This document shows positions 43,138 to 50,251 of a stretch of 64,000 nucleotides of DNA, piece by piece. A model generated the notes under the pieces. It saw only the letters and a program-made list of their open reading frames with translations. It had not been told where the DNA came from and did not search any database. Each line of letters starts with the position of its first letter. Position 1 is the stretch's first letter. Both the position numbers and the translations under genes were made by a program. The stretch lies in the IMG/VR virus record IMGVR_UViG_3300033144_003384, positions 1 through 64,000 of that record; one strand, given 5' to 3'. The stretch comes from a virus.

Positions 43138-43857
43138 ATGAGAAGGTATTTGCTATTAGGGGCAGCGATCTTGGCGATAGTCGTATCGACTTTGCCCGTG
43201 TTGGCTGCGACCACGGAAGAATGCCGGGGATACAGCAACCACAGTGGGGAAATTCCCGGTCGTTATGACGTTGCTTACTTCTTTGAAAATGGTCACAACA
43301 ACAATGAGTGGATCGGCCCTATCGTCGTTCCGGATGGTGGGCTGAGCTATCCGCCACCTACCGGACGTAGGTCGTGGGACACAGTCAAAAAGTGCTACGT
43401 CACGGTGACAACCACGACCACCACCGAACCGCCAACTACGACGACGACGGTGTCGGACACGACCACCACCGAACCGCCAACCACTACGACGACAGAACCA
43501 CCGACAACCACAACAACAGTGCCGAACACAACAACTACAACGGTGCCGGACACAACAACAACAACAACAACAGTGCCGAACACAACTACGACGACGGAAT
43601 CGCCAACGACCACAACAGTTCCCGATACGACCACAACGACAGACCCGCCAGCGACTACCACAACGATTCTTCCCGAGAAATGTGATGACGGTCTTGTTGT
43701 GAACGCCAACGGGGAGTGCGAACTCCCGGCAACAGGTTCGCCAGACATGAGCCTTTGGGCAGGGGTCGGCATGGTTGCCCTTTTGGTTGGAATATTGCTT
43801 CTAGCCTTGGGACGCAACAGGAGACTCAGCGAACAAGAACGGGTTGACATTACGTAA
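43138..43857 (+). CDS. Secreted Thr-rich protein with LPATG sorting signal
   Basis: 239 residues from ATG 43138 behind GGGAGAG. A signal peptide (about 1-24, basic MRRY then hydrophobic), a 60-residue domain with two cysteines, a Thr/Pro stalk (about 89-176) of TTTT units broken by EPP, VPN or VPD, then LPATG at 196-200, a membrane helix (206-224) and RNRR. This is a full sortase A-type signal. Host sortase would link it to peptidoglycan, so the phage would decorate the host surface, perhaps to block other phages or change adhesion. Alternatively it is a virion protein that keeps a host-derived anchor. TTTT-rich stalks like this occur in Acidimicrobiia surface proteins. Confidence 0.85.
   Translation: MRRYLLLGAAILAIVVSTLPVLAATTEECRGYSNHSGEIPGRYDVAYFFENGHNNNEWIGPIVVPDGGLSYPPPTGRRSWDTVKKCYVTVTTTTTTEPPTTTTTVSDTTTTEPPTTTTTEPPTTTTTVPNTTTTTVPDTTTTTTTVPNTTTTTESPTTTTVPDTTTTTDPPATTTTILPEKCDDGLVVNANGECELPATGSPDMSLWAGVGMVALLVGILLLALGRNRRLSEQERVDIT
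43417..43666 (+). repeat. Low-complexity Thr-codon repeat
   Basis: ACN-rich DNA coding the Thr/Pro stalk of the LPxTG protein; units of about 15-30 bp such as CCGAACACAACAAC recur with changes. Prone to slippage in frame. Confidence 0.75.
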
Positions 43858-43872
43858 CTTGCTTGCTATGCT
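43844..43872 (+). promoter_or_regulatory. Promoter inside the end of the LPxTG-like gene
   Basis: TTGACA (43844-43849), 17-bp spacer, TATGCT (43867-43872), the -35 lying in the last codons of that gene. Confidence 0.75.
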
Positions 43873-43878
43873 AGAGAC

Positions 43879-43958
43879 AAGCACCTAACGGTGTGGGTGA
43901 GTCCCAGTGACTGATCCTCCTTTCTCGGAAGCGGAGGGGCCTTAGCGGGCCCCTTCTT
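43879..43958 (+). ncRNA. Candidate small structured RNA
   Basis: The promoter at 43844 and a terminator (GGGGCC-TTAGCG-GGCCCC at 43936-43953, then TTCTTCC) enclose about 80 nt with no gene. It can form CACC-TAA-CGGTG (near 43882), TGGG-TGAGT-CCCA and TCCTCC-N12-GGAGG. Likely a free-standing sRNA, or a leader riboswitch for the gene at 43994 if read-through occurs. Confidence 0.55.
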
Positions 43959-43993
43959 CCGTTCCGGGGTATTTACGGCTAGACTGCACGATT

Positions 43994-44953
43994 ATGCAAT
44001 CCTGGCTAACACACGCAGAATCATGGCCTGCCGTAAACGCTCGCGGCGGTGCTATCAATGGAACTCCATTTCAAGAAGGCCCTACTCGCGTTGCCGTAGA
44101 CACTTCGAACGCCGTCTCCGTACGGATAGCCGCACTGTCTTATGGCGAGAGCGGACGAGTACCGCACTTCACACTTGACGCAACCACGGAAACCGTGGCA
44201 CAACATCTCGACATTCAGCTTGCTCCCGTGAGTGTTACTGATTTTCCGGTTGAGCCCCACAGGTTCGGTCACAACATTTGGGTTACTGTCCTTACTCCCG
44301 CAGGGGAAACGCCTACAGCGAAAGAGTCAATGTGGCTGGGTGGCGAAGTCGCGAAAATCGCAGCCGCCGCAGGCTCGCTCACCGAGCTGTATAGTGGCGA
44401 TCCGATGGGTGTCGGCGAATGGTTGCGATTCGAAGGAGTTGCGTTTACTTCCGAAGTTCCACTCACGCATGCAAGCGATACGCGTGTCGACAAGGACATG
44501 TTCCTCCTCGGTCTTTATGGCAGTCCCGTTGCCTCGGGATTTGAGATTTCAGACGAAGACATTTCGCCTACTGTCGCCCAAACTTTGGAAGAAATCGAAA
44601 ACGGTGACGTTACTACTGTTACGTCGATCGAAGAGTTCAGGGCTGCGCTCGATGATGTTGATACGATCGAGACGGAGACGATCATGGTCACCCCGGTAGT
44701 CAACGAACCAACTGCTGTTGCGACAAACGAAGAGACTGTTCTCGGCAAATTCCCTGGTCGCAAAGTCCAAGTTGGGTCCGGCGGCAAAGCGGTTGCCACC
44801 ATGAAAGAAGCATTCGGCTTAGGCAAAGGCAAGTTCGATGAAGAGCTTGAAGATCACGTAAAGATGATTCAGGAACTGGCTGATCTTCACGTGGACGGCG
44901 TGGTAGATTCTGACACCTGGGCAGCAATTGACACACACCTCCTGGAGGAGTAA
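43994..44953 (+). CDS. Protein with C-terminal peptidoglycan-binding domain
   Basis: 319 residues from ATG 43994. The last 65 residues (GRKVQVGSGGKAVATMKEAF, then ELADLHVDGVVDSDTWAAI) match the PG_binding_1 helix bundle. The first 180 residues (including TLDATTETVAQHLDIQLAPV, VTVLTPAGETPTAKESMWLG) are not recognised and lack a signal peptide. Position just before the amidase suggests a virion-associated or second lytic protein. A TAGACT box lies 8 nt upstream of the start, without a clear -35. Confidence 0.7.
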   Translation: MQSWLTHAESWPAVNARGGAINGTPFQEGPTRVAVDTSNAVSVRIAALSYGESGRVPHFTLDATTETVAQHLDIQLAPVSVTDFPVEPHRFGHNIWVTVLTPAGETPTAKESMWLGGEVAKIAAAAGSLTELYSGDPMGVGEWLRFEGVAFTSEVPLTHASDTRVDKDMFLLGLYGSPVASGFEISDEDISPTVAQTLEEIENGDVTTVTSIEEFRAALDDVDTIETETIMVTPVVNEPTAVATNEETVLGKFPGRKVQVGSGGKAVATMKEAFGLGKGKFDEELEDHVKMIQELADLHVDGVVDSDTWAAIDTHLLEE

Positions 44954-44955
44954 TC

Positions 44956-45108
44956 GTGGAAAAGGAATACGACTATTTGAACCCTCCCCCCGAGGGCATT
45001 CCTGCTGATCCTCTGCCTGCCTGGAAGCAGGAGGGAGAAGCAGATGACACGGAGAAATGGGACTGGTCGGACACGCCGCCTAACCCAACAGAAGGGAGGG
45101 CCGAGTAA
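44956..45108 (+). CDS. 50-residue acidic Pro-rich protein
   Basis: From GTG 44956, 2 bp after the previous gene; stop shares a base with the amidase ATG. Pro/Glu/Trp-rich (NPPPEGIPADPLPAWKQEG), probably unstructured. Role unknown. Confidence 0.55.
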   Translation: MEKEYDYLNPPPEGIPADPLPAWKQEGEADDTEKWDWSDTPPNPTEGRAE

Positions 45109-46112
45109 TGGGTTACGAACACTCTTCACTTCTTTGGCTTCCCGACGCAATGCGTGCCGAGGGTCTGAACGTAATTGAACTCGATGGCTGGAAAGAGAAC
45201 GAGCAGGGCTACTACTGGTCACGCCTTCGCGAGAGTGACGGCAGGCAGGTTCACGACGGCTACATCGGCGATCCTCGTGGCTGGGTTTGGCACCACACGG
45301 CCACAAACGGATACACCCCATTTGTGAAAAACGGCCTGGGCCAGACGAAGGCAAATATTTTCATGGGCATGTGGCAGGGTGGATCGAACTACAGGCTGTA
45401 CAACAGTGATGCCGGGCAGCCGACCGCTGTCATTGTCTCGGCTGGCCCCTCTGATTACAGCAACGGATCGGGATATAAGCCAGTGCTTATAGATCACGTT
45501 GAAGCCGACATAAGGTTCTACGGTCCCCAGAAGAATTCAGACTCGTATCCGAAGTTCTACGGAAACCGCTTTATGGGTGGCACCGAAATCGTTCACCCCG
45601 GTAACGGAAGTCCCGTAAACCAAGGCGTGTTCCGTATGGCCTACATTACGGCGTCGCTTCTTTCAGAACATTACGAGTGGTCGATTTATCGAAACATCGG
45701 CCACCTGGACTGGAGTCGCAGAAAAATTGATCCAAGATTTGAACAGGGTTCGCCCTACACGATGGGCCTATTCCAAGACGCGGCAGAAGGCTTCACAGCC
45801 GGAACAGTTACACCGCCACCAACAGAACCAATTCCACCCCCGACAGGAGACTACGAGATGCATACAGTCGTGAGAGGCGACGGGTACAACAGCAAGGGCA
45901 CGGCAGAGAAGCGCCCTACGGTGAAGGCAGCACAGCTGATGCTTGCCCACTGGGGCTTCGCTGACAAGAGGTCCGAAGACGGTACTTGCGCAGCAGATGG
46001 CATTTTCGGTTCTGGTACGGAGTCCGCAGCCAAGAACTTCCAGGTCGCCAAGGGCCTCGTTGTTGACGGCAAGGTCGGTCCGGTTACCTGGGCACAACTA
46101 GAAAGCTGGTAA
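45108..46112 (+). CDS. Endolysin: N-acetylmuramoyl-L-alanine amidase with PG-binding domain
   Basis: 334 residues from ATG 45108 behind GGAGGG. WVWHHTATN (about 59-67) holds the first zinc histidine of the Amidase_2 fold and GHLDWSRRKIDP (about 216-227) the second with the catalytic region. A Pro/Thr linker (about 245-260) joins a PG_binding_1 domain (AAQLMLAHWGF to VDGKVGPVTWAQLESW). It cuts the amide between MurNAc and the stem peptide. No signal peptide, so the nearby holin is needed for release. Confidence 0.92.
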   Translation: MGYEHSSLLWLPDAMRAEGLNVIELDGWKENEQGYYWSRLRESDGRQVHDGYIGDPRGWVWHHTATNGYTPFVKNGLGQTKANIFMGMWQGGSNYRLYNSDAGQPTAVIVSAGPSDYSNGSGYKPVLIDHVEADIRFYGPQKNSDSYPKFYGNRFMGGTEIVHPGNGSPVNQGVFRMAYITASLLSEHYEWSIYRNIGHLDWSRRKIDPRFEQGSPYTMGLFQDAAEGFTAGTVTPPPTEPIPPPTGDYEMHTVVRGDGYNSKGTAEKRPTVKAAQLMLAHWGFADKRSEDGTCAADGIFGSGTESAAKNFQVAKGLVVDGKVGPVTWAQLESW

Positions 46113-46119
46113 TCCCGAC

Positions 46120-46452
46120 ATGTGGGGAACTGGGCTCAGGCTGGTAGTTGCCTTTGCGTGGCTGACGGCTGGCTTTGTTTATTGGCGCGCCTATCGGTTC
46201 GAAACCACCACGGTATTCCGTCCCATGCGAATATATGCAGTTGGGGTGTCCTTTGCGTGGGGAATCTGGGAAGGGTACATCGGGATATATGGCGGGCTCT
46301 TGGGGCACGACCTTCCCGAAGCGGTGAAAAATGGGTCGATTACTCTCGGCTTACTGGTCTCTACGGTGGCATACTTCTTGTTGGCTGGGTACATTACCCA
46401 CAGGGTCGTACAGGCTTACTTCCCTCCCGACATGGAGGACGATGATAGCTAG
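46120..46452 (+). CDS. Membrane protein, possible lysis accessory
   Basis: 110 residues from ATG 46120. Three hydrophobic segments (LVVAFAWLTAGFVYWRAY, AVGVSFAWGIWEGYIGIYG, ITLGLLVSTVAYFLLAGYI) and an acidic tail. It follows the amidase by 7 bp. It may be a second holin or a tail-chaperone-like membrane protein. Confidence 0.7.
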   Translation: MWGTGLRLVVAFAWLTAGFVYWRAYRFETTTVFRPMRIYAVGVSFAWGIWEGYIGIYGGLLGHDLPEAVKNGSITLGLLVSTVAYFLLAGYITHRVVQAYFPPDMEDDDS

Positions 46453-46892
46453 TGTTGGAACAATTTGGCGATCAGCTAATAGCCGTAGTTGTCGCACTCG
46501 TCGGTCTTGGCGGTGCGGCTTTTGTCGGACGTTCTACCAATCGCAAACTCGATCGTGAGGGTGCCGACGCAATCTCGCGTGCCGCGGTGCAGCTTGTCGA
46601 TCCACTAGAGCAACGCCTCGACAGGTCGGACAGCGAGAACGAGGGGCTTCGCATGAGGATTACCGCCCTTGAGGCAGAGGCCAGAGACCTCGAAACATTC
46701 CGATTTGAGAATCAGCACTTGCGTGAACGCGTGAAGTATTTGGAGATGCAAGTTGATCTCTTGAGGGAGCGCGCCGACTATCGTGAGGAGTTGGAAAGGG
46801 CAATGGCTTCCGCCAAGGAAGAGATTGTTCTGCTCAGGGATCAGATTAGGTCTTTGGGCCATGACCCGGTAACCGAACAAGGGACTGATTGA
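46452..46892 (+). CDS. Membrane-anchored coiled-coil protein, spanin-like in shape
   Basis: 146 residues from GTG 46452. One N-terminal membrane helix (LIAVVVALVGLGGAAFVG), then about 110 residues of heptad-rich helix (ENEGLRMRITALEAEARDLE and on). Actinobacterial hosts with an outer mycolate or S-layer sometimes need such proteins in lysis; the fit to spanins is by shape only. Confidence 0.65.
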   Translation: MLEQFGDQLIAVVVALVGLGGAAFVGRSTNRKLDREGADAISRAAVQLVDPLEQRLDRSDSENEGLRMRITALEAEARDLETFRFENQHLRERVKYLEMQVDLLRERADYREELERAMASAKEEIVLLRDQIRSLGHDPVTEQGTD

Positions 46893-47143
46893 TGTCAGAC
46901 TTCGTAATTGCTCAGATTCGGACATATGTTCCGATGGGCGTTGGGATGCTTTTGTCTTGGTTGGTCGCCCAAGGAATGCTCGATGAGGCAACTTCTATGG
47001 AAGCTGTCGCAGCGATTTCCGCTGGCTTGACTGCCGTTCTCGGTGGTCTCTACTACTTTGTTGTCAGGATGGCAGCGAAGAGGTGGCCAGGCGTGGGTGT
47101 CCTTCTTGGATATAACAAAGCTCCTGCATACACAGAAGAGTAA
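46892..47143 (+). CDS. Holin-like protein
   Basis: 83 residues from ATG 46892. Two membrane helices (VPMGVGMLLSWLVAQGML, AISAGLTAVLGGLYYFVVR) separated by a short loop and a charged C-terminus: the usual plan of small actinophage holins. It closes the lysis cassette, which begins with the amidase, and precedes a terminator. Confidence 0.78.
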   Translation: MSDFVIAQIRTYVPMGVGMLLSWLVAQGMLDEATSMEAVAAISAGLTAVLGGLYYFVVRMAAKRWPGVGVLLGYNKAPAYTEE

Positions 47144-47166
47144 CGCTAGGAGGTGGCGGATTTGTT

Positions 47167-47188
47167 GGGGCTTCGGCCTCAGCTTTTC
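47167..47188 (+). terminator. Terminator of the lysis operon
   Basis: GGGGC-TTCG-GCCTC with one G-U pair, then AGCTTTTCC. Confidence 0.7.
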
Positions 47189-47376
47189 CGTCTCCTTTTC
47201 CGTTTCGGGATAGCTGGCTTGAGGTCTTCGTGACGGTAGAACCTGCTGCGTCCGTCGTTGTCTAGTAATTGGTATCCAGTTAGCGCACCGTCTTTTTCGA
47301 TGAAGCGCATGATGGTCATGATGCGATTGCTTCCGTCTTTTGCTTTGACCTTGTCCCCCGGTACGAACGTGTTCAT
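47179..47376 (-). CDS. Small KOW/DUF2158-like protein
   Basis: 65 residues from ATG 47376, leaderless. FVPGDKVKAKDGSNRIMTIM, YQLLDNDGRSRFYRHEDLKP resemble DUF2158 or KOW-type small barrels; the tail is very basic (KRKRRRKS). The start codon lies in a palindrome. Confidence 0.7.
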   Translation of the reverse strand: MNTFVPGDKVKAKDGSNRIMTIMRFIEKDGALTGYQLLDNDGRSRFYRHEDLKPAIPKRKRRRKS

Positions 47377-47382
47377 GAACAC
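47369..47382. promoter_or_regulatory. Palindrome over a leaderless start codon
   Basis: GTGTTCATGAACAC is a perfect 14-bp palindrome covering ATG 47376. A dimeric repressor could bind here and stop initiation. Confidence 0.5.
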
Positions 47383-47383
47383 C

Positions 47384-47412
47384 ACCCTACCATAGTGTCA
47401 AGGAATTGTCAA
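47384..47412 (-). promoter_or_regulatory. Promoter of the 47376 gene
   Basis: TTGACA (47412-47407), 17-bp spacer, TAGGGT (47389-47384). Confidence 0.75.
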
Positions 47413-47727
47413 GCCGTTCGGTTCTTCGGGAACATCAGCGGGTTCGTAATTGAGGACGAATCCGGCACGCTCCATCGTCTCCATAGCTTCGGCCAGTTCT
47501 TCCTCTGTTGGGGGGCTCCCGAGTTCCAGAAGCTCGTCCATGGTTTTCAGTACGTCATCGACCTTGTCGCTGACTTCTTCAAGTAAGCCTTTCACATCTG
47601 CTGGCGTTGTGGTGATCCTCAGCCAGTTCAAGATTGGGCTCCTTGCGAACTTCAGGATTATGGCGAGGGCAGCAAGCAGGGCGGCTACGGTGACGAGCCC
47701 GCTTGATAGCGAGTTTAGGAGTTCCAT
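47398..47727 (-). CDS. Membrane protein with acidic helical tail
   Basis: 109 residues from ATG 47727. An N-terminal membrane helix (LVTVAALLAALAIILKFARS) then amphipathic helices (DVKGLLEEVSDKVDDVLKTM). Single membrane protein beside the lysis genes but on the opposite strand. Not assigned. Confidence 0.65.
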   Translation of the reverse strand: MELLNSLSSGLVTVAALLAALAIILKFARSPILNWLRITTTPADVKGLLEEVSDKVDDVLKTMDELLELGSPPTEEELAEAMETMERAGFVLNYEPADVPEEPNGLTIP

Positions 47728-47752
47728 TTGCGCAAGCCTTTCCAGTGGGTTA

Positions 47753-48058
47753 TCAAGCTTCTTGGCCGAATTCGGTGAGGGCTCCGCCGAGCCCATGGGC
47801 TGAATCAAGGTGCAGGATGTACAGGTCTGCGACAATCTCCCACATAGCCGCTACGTCTTCCCTGACTTCGTGTTTCGATACGATTTCTCCGCATCCGATG
47901 TATTCCTCGATGGAGCCGTTTGTTCTTTCGATTGCTATGCGTTCGCCTGCTTCGCATCGCAAGGTAACCGTGCTGCCTGCCGTGACCGGAAAGGAACTTT
48001 CGTACTCCTTGGCCATTGTGTCGCGGATGTAATTGATCTCTTCTCTGGTCAAACTCAT
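47753..48058 (-). CDS. Hypothetical protein
   Basis: 101 residues from ATG 48058. Helix first (LTREEINYIRDTMAKEYESS), strands, then a helix (VREDVAAMWEIVADLYILHL). Not recognised. Confidence 0.65.
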   Translation of the reverse strand: MSLTREEINYIRDTMAKEYESSFPVTAGSTVTLRCEAGERIAIERTNGSIEEYIGCGEIVSKHEVREDVAAMWEIVADLYILHLDSAHGLGGALTEFGQEA

Positions 48059-48096
48059 CGTATTAACAGGCTAGCCGCAGGGATTGCAACCGAGGC

Positions 48097-48459
48097 TTAC
48101 TTGCCTGCGAGTTTCCTAACTTGAGTTCCGCCAAGCACAACCATCGCTGATTGAACTTTCGGTCGCCCCCCAACCATGCGCGCTTCGATGGTTACACTTT
48201 CTTGAGTAATCTCAAGGGCGGATGCGAGACGAGCCCTTACATCGGACGTATAGGACATGAGAGTAGCCTCTTCGTTGATTTCCACGGTGTTGTCCCTGTC
48301 ATAGGAACATAGGCCACAGCCAATCTTCTTGCCTGGAGCTTTTCTCTTACGCAATTCCAGATGACCGCACTCCATCCAGTGCTCCCACCAGACATCGGGA
48401 TAGCCGCCAGTTCTGACGATATCGACGACTCTACGCTTTGGCGCGTGTCTTCGTGTCAA
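48097..48459 (-). CDS. Zinc-binding hypothetical protein
   Basis: 120 residues from ATG 48459. MECGHLE and CGLCSYDR (about 30-53) form a zinc knuckle; the C-terminal 60 residues are alpha/beta (VRARLASALEITQESVTIEA, VQSAMVVLGGTQV). It overlaps the upstream gene by 29 bp. Not assigned. Confidence 0.65.
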   Translation of the reverse strand: MTRRHAPKRRVVDIVRTGGYPDVWWEHWMECGHLELRKRKAPGKKIGCGLCSYDRDNTVEINEEATLMSYTSDVRARLASALEITQESVTIEARMVGGRPKVQSAMVVLGGTQVRKLAGK

Positions 48460-48811
48460 GATATTCCTCCGCGCTTTCGATGGCGTCGTAGAGGTTTTGT
48501 GACCATGGCGACATCAAGGTTTCCGACCAAGGCGTTCCGATCCAATCCGGGTATTCGACCGGGTTGCCAGAAAGGATTTGCTTTGTCGTAGGGGGAGGCG
48601 CTGCGACAACCATCTCTTGGTAGAGGGCGAGAGCTTTTTTCTGAAGTTCGTGCTGTTCGTCGACCCATTCGAAATCTCGGTCATGCGGTTCGCCTTCGAC
48701 CTTCAACATGGCACGCAACCCTGGCGAACCTTGTGGGGGAAGCCAACTTGGGTCGTCTTGATATGCCAGGAGAGCAATCATTAGTTCATCTGGCAGATGT
48801 CGGTCGGTCAT
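48431..48811 (-). CDS. Hypothetical protein
   Basis: 126 residues from ATG 48811. LPDELMIALLAYQDDPSWLP, then a helix (DEQHELQKKALALYQEMVVA). Not recognised. Confidence 0.65.
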   Translation of the reverse strand: MTDRHLPDELMIALLAYQDDPSWLPPQGSPGLRAMLKVEGEPHDRDFEWVDEQHELQKKALALYQEMVVAAPPPTTKQILSGNPVEYPDWIGTPWSETLMSPWSQNLYDAIESAEEYLDTKTRAKA

Positions 48812-48961
48812 AGTTTCTTTCCGGCTGAGTTCATGCTATTACCATAGCTCGGGTGAGGCCGCTTCGGAAGGGTTTCCCTTCCTCTTCCCTGTCCAGCCGG
48901 GGTGGCCAGAGCGAAGGGTCTGGGGTGTAGCGTTTCCTCCTTTCCGCTGCATCCCAGGCTC
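48812..48961. other. Non-coding stretch with hairpins
   Basis: No supported gene. GGAAGGG-TTT-CCCTTCC (near 48866-48883) and CCAGA...TCTGG (near 48912-48930) can fold. It separates two parts of the - strand block and may hold a terminator for the 49824 genes. Confidence 0.45.
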
Positions 48962-49483
48962 TTACTTATCGGGAGTCTTGGGGCGCTCAATCTGGATGCG
49001 CTCAACCTCCCCCTTCGTTTCCACAGGAACCCATGCTTGACTATATTTGTGTTCTTTCATCTTTTTGCGCTTCAGCAAGTCGCCTTCAGCTAGCACCTGG
49101 AATTCGTCCACAGTCATATTGAGGATCATGCGCAGTTCGTCTGTGCTGTACTTTTTGCTGCGCACTACACGCTTGATGAGTCGGGATAGGTCTTTCGCCA
49201 CTATCTGTCCTCGTCCGCGGTTGAGCTGTACGTGCTTCAACATGGCATTGATCTCTGGGCCACACAGCCACACAACAGGTATAGGAAGGATCGACGGTTC
49301 GTCTTGCGCTATAAGCCACCGCGCATATCCGTCAATGATGTAGCCGTCCTCATGGGCCACGATTGGCGCAAGCCATCCGGCTTTTAGCGAGGCCGTCAAT
49401 ACCTTCAAGTCTGGTCGAAGAATATGGGTAGTTCTCCAGGGGGCTGGTTTTAGGTTCTCTGGCTGCACATATTCAATGTTCAT
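48962..49483 (-). CDS. ParB/Srx-like N-terminal domain protein
   Basis: 173 residues from ATG 49483, overlapping the upstream TGA. LKVLTASLKAGWLAPIVAHE, IIDGYARWLIAQDE, and KHVQLNRGRGQIVAKDLSRL match the ParB-like (sulfiredoxin-fold) domain, which binds nucleotides such as CTP in chromosome ParB. No HTH DNA-binding part is evident. With the second ParB-like gene at 51928 it flanks a PAPS-reductase-like gene. Confidence 0.8.
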   Translation of the reverse strand: MNIEYVQPENLKPAPWRTTHILRPDLKVLTASLKAGWLAPIVAHEDGYIIDGYARWLIAQDEPSILPIPVVWLCGPEINAMLKHVQLNRGRGQIVAKDLSRLIKRVVRSKKYSTDELRMILNMTVDEFQVLAEGDLLKRKKMKEHKYSQAWVPVETKGEVERIQIERPKTPDK

Positions 49484-49824
49484 TCCGATTCCTTCAACCA
49501 TCCGCAGTTCTTGCAATACTCGCCACCTGAGACGAGTTCGTTCGACATGTCAATCCATTCGTGTTCTGAGCAATCATCGAGGACGAGGTGACGTTTAGTG
49601 GAGTCGATTGCTGCCCACAGTTCGTATGACTTTTTGCACACAAGGTGAGTACACAGCTCATACACGTCACAGACCATTCCAACGGAATACTGGCCTAGCT
49701 CGATCACGTTCAGTAAGGCTGTGATGGACTCGTTATTGGGGTCGATTCCTTCTTTGTCCCATAGCGGATCGTCGTAGGTTGCCGAAAAGCGAACGGGTTT
49801 CTTTTTACTTCTCTTGAAGCCCAT
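49480..49824 (-). CDS. Zinc-containing hypothetical protein
   Basis: 114 residues from ATG 49824 behind AAGGAAC. EHEWIDM and YCKNCGWLKE near the end and CTHLVC in the middle suggest metal binding; LLNVIELGQYSVGMVCDVYE is helical. Overlaps the SLOG gene by 20 bp. Confidence 0.65.
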   Translation of the reverse strand: MGFKRSKKKPVRFSATYDDPLWDKEGIDPNNESITALLNVIELGQYSVGMVCDVYELCTHLVCKKSYELWAAIDSTKRHLVLDDCSEHEWIDMSNELVSGGEYCKNCGWLKESE

Positions 49825-50200
49825 AGGTTCCTTCATAATCTACATAAACGAGATGCGGGATGCGTTTCGTTGCGAGCAGCTTGATCATGCCTTTTGTGCC
49901 GTGGCTTTCTCCGTCCCACAGGACGAACGCGAAGTCGGGCGGGACGTTCACCATTTCGTTGTTGCGAATATGTCCTGCCTTTTTGCCGTACTTATTCCAG
50001 TCGGCTGGCATGTACAAAATCTCATGCTTGTGGGAAAGGGCCCAGTGCTCGCCCGAAGTGTCTACGCCCCCGGCTGTGCCGGAGATGATTACGTGTTGCG
50101 TGTAGAGACGCTGTTCGGAGTCTAACGACCCGAGGGCGTGGTCGATTAGGCGCACTGGTGCGTATCGGTTTCGGCTGCCTGCGATAAGGAATCTTGCCAT
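49805..50200 (-). CDS. SLOG-family protein (DUF2493/YspA-like)
   Basis: 131 residues from ATG 50200, leaderless. FLIAGSRN, SGTAGGVDTSGEHWALSH, YMPADWNKYGKKAGHIRNNE, FVLWDGESHGTKGMI give the Rossmann-like nucleotide-binding pattern of SLOG/DprA relatives, which bind nucleotide or NAD-derived ligands and sometimes sense signals in defence systems. Length fits a stand-alone domain. Confidence 0.82.
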   Translation of the reverse strand: MARFLIAGSRNRYAPVRLIDHALGSLDSEQRLYTQHVIISGTAGGVDTSGEHWALSHKHEILYMPADWNKYGKKAGHIRNNEMVNVPPDFAFVLWDGESHGTKGMIKLLATKRIPHLVYVDYEGTYGLQEK

Positions 50201-50206
50201 AGCCAA

Positions 50207-50235
50207 ACCCTACCCGATCGTCAAGGAAATGTCAA
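50207..50235 (-). promoter_or_regulatory. Promoter of the SLOG gene
   Basis: TTGACA (50235-50230), 17-bp spacer, TAGGGT (50212-50207); ATG 6 nt downstream. Confidence 0.78.
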
Positions 50236-50251
50236 CACGTACGGTAGTGTT

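Noticed and set aside
43417-43666. A CRISPR-like or iteron repeat
   Set aside because: The repetition follows Thr codons in frame, without regular spacers or palindromes.
43395-43850. A long Val-rich frame on the - strand
   Set aside because: It is the complement of the Thr-codon repeat of the LPxTG gene, a low-complexity artefact.
48808-49005. A 65-residue - strand frame in the 48.8-49.0 kb gap
   Set aside because: Pro/Arg/Ser-rich with no ribosome site, and it overlaps the ParB-like gene end.
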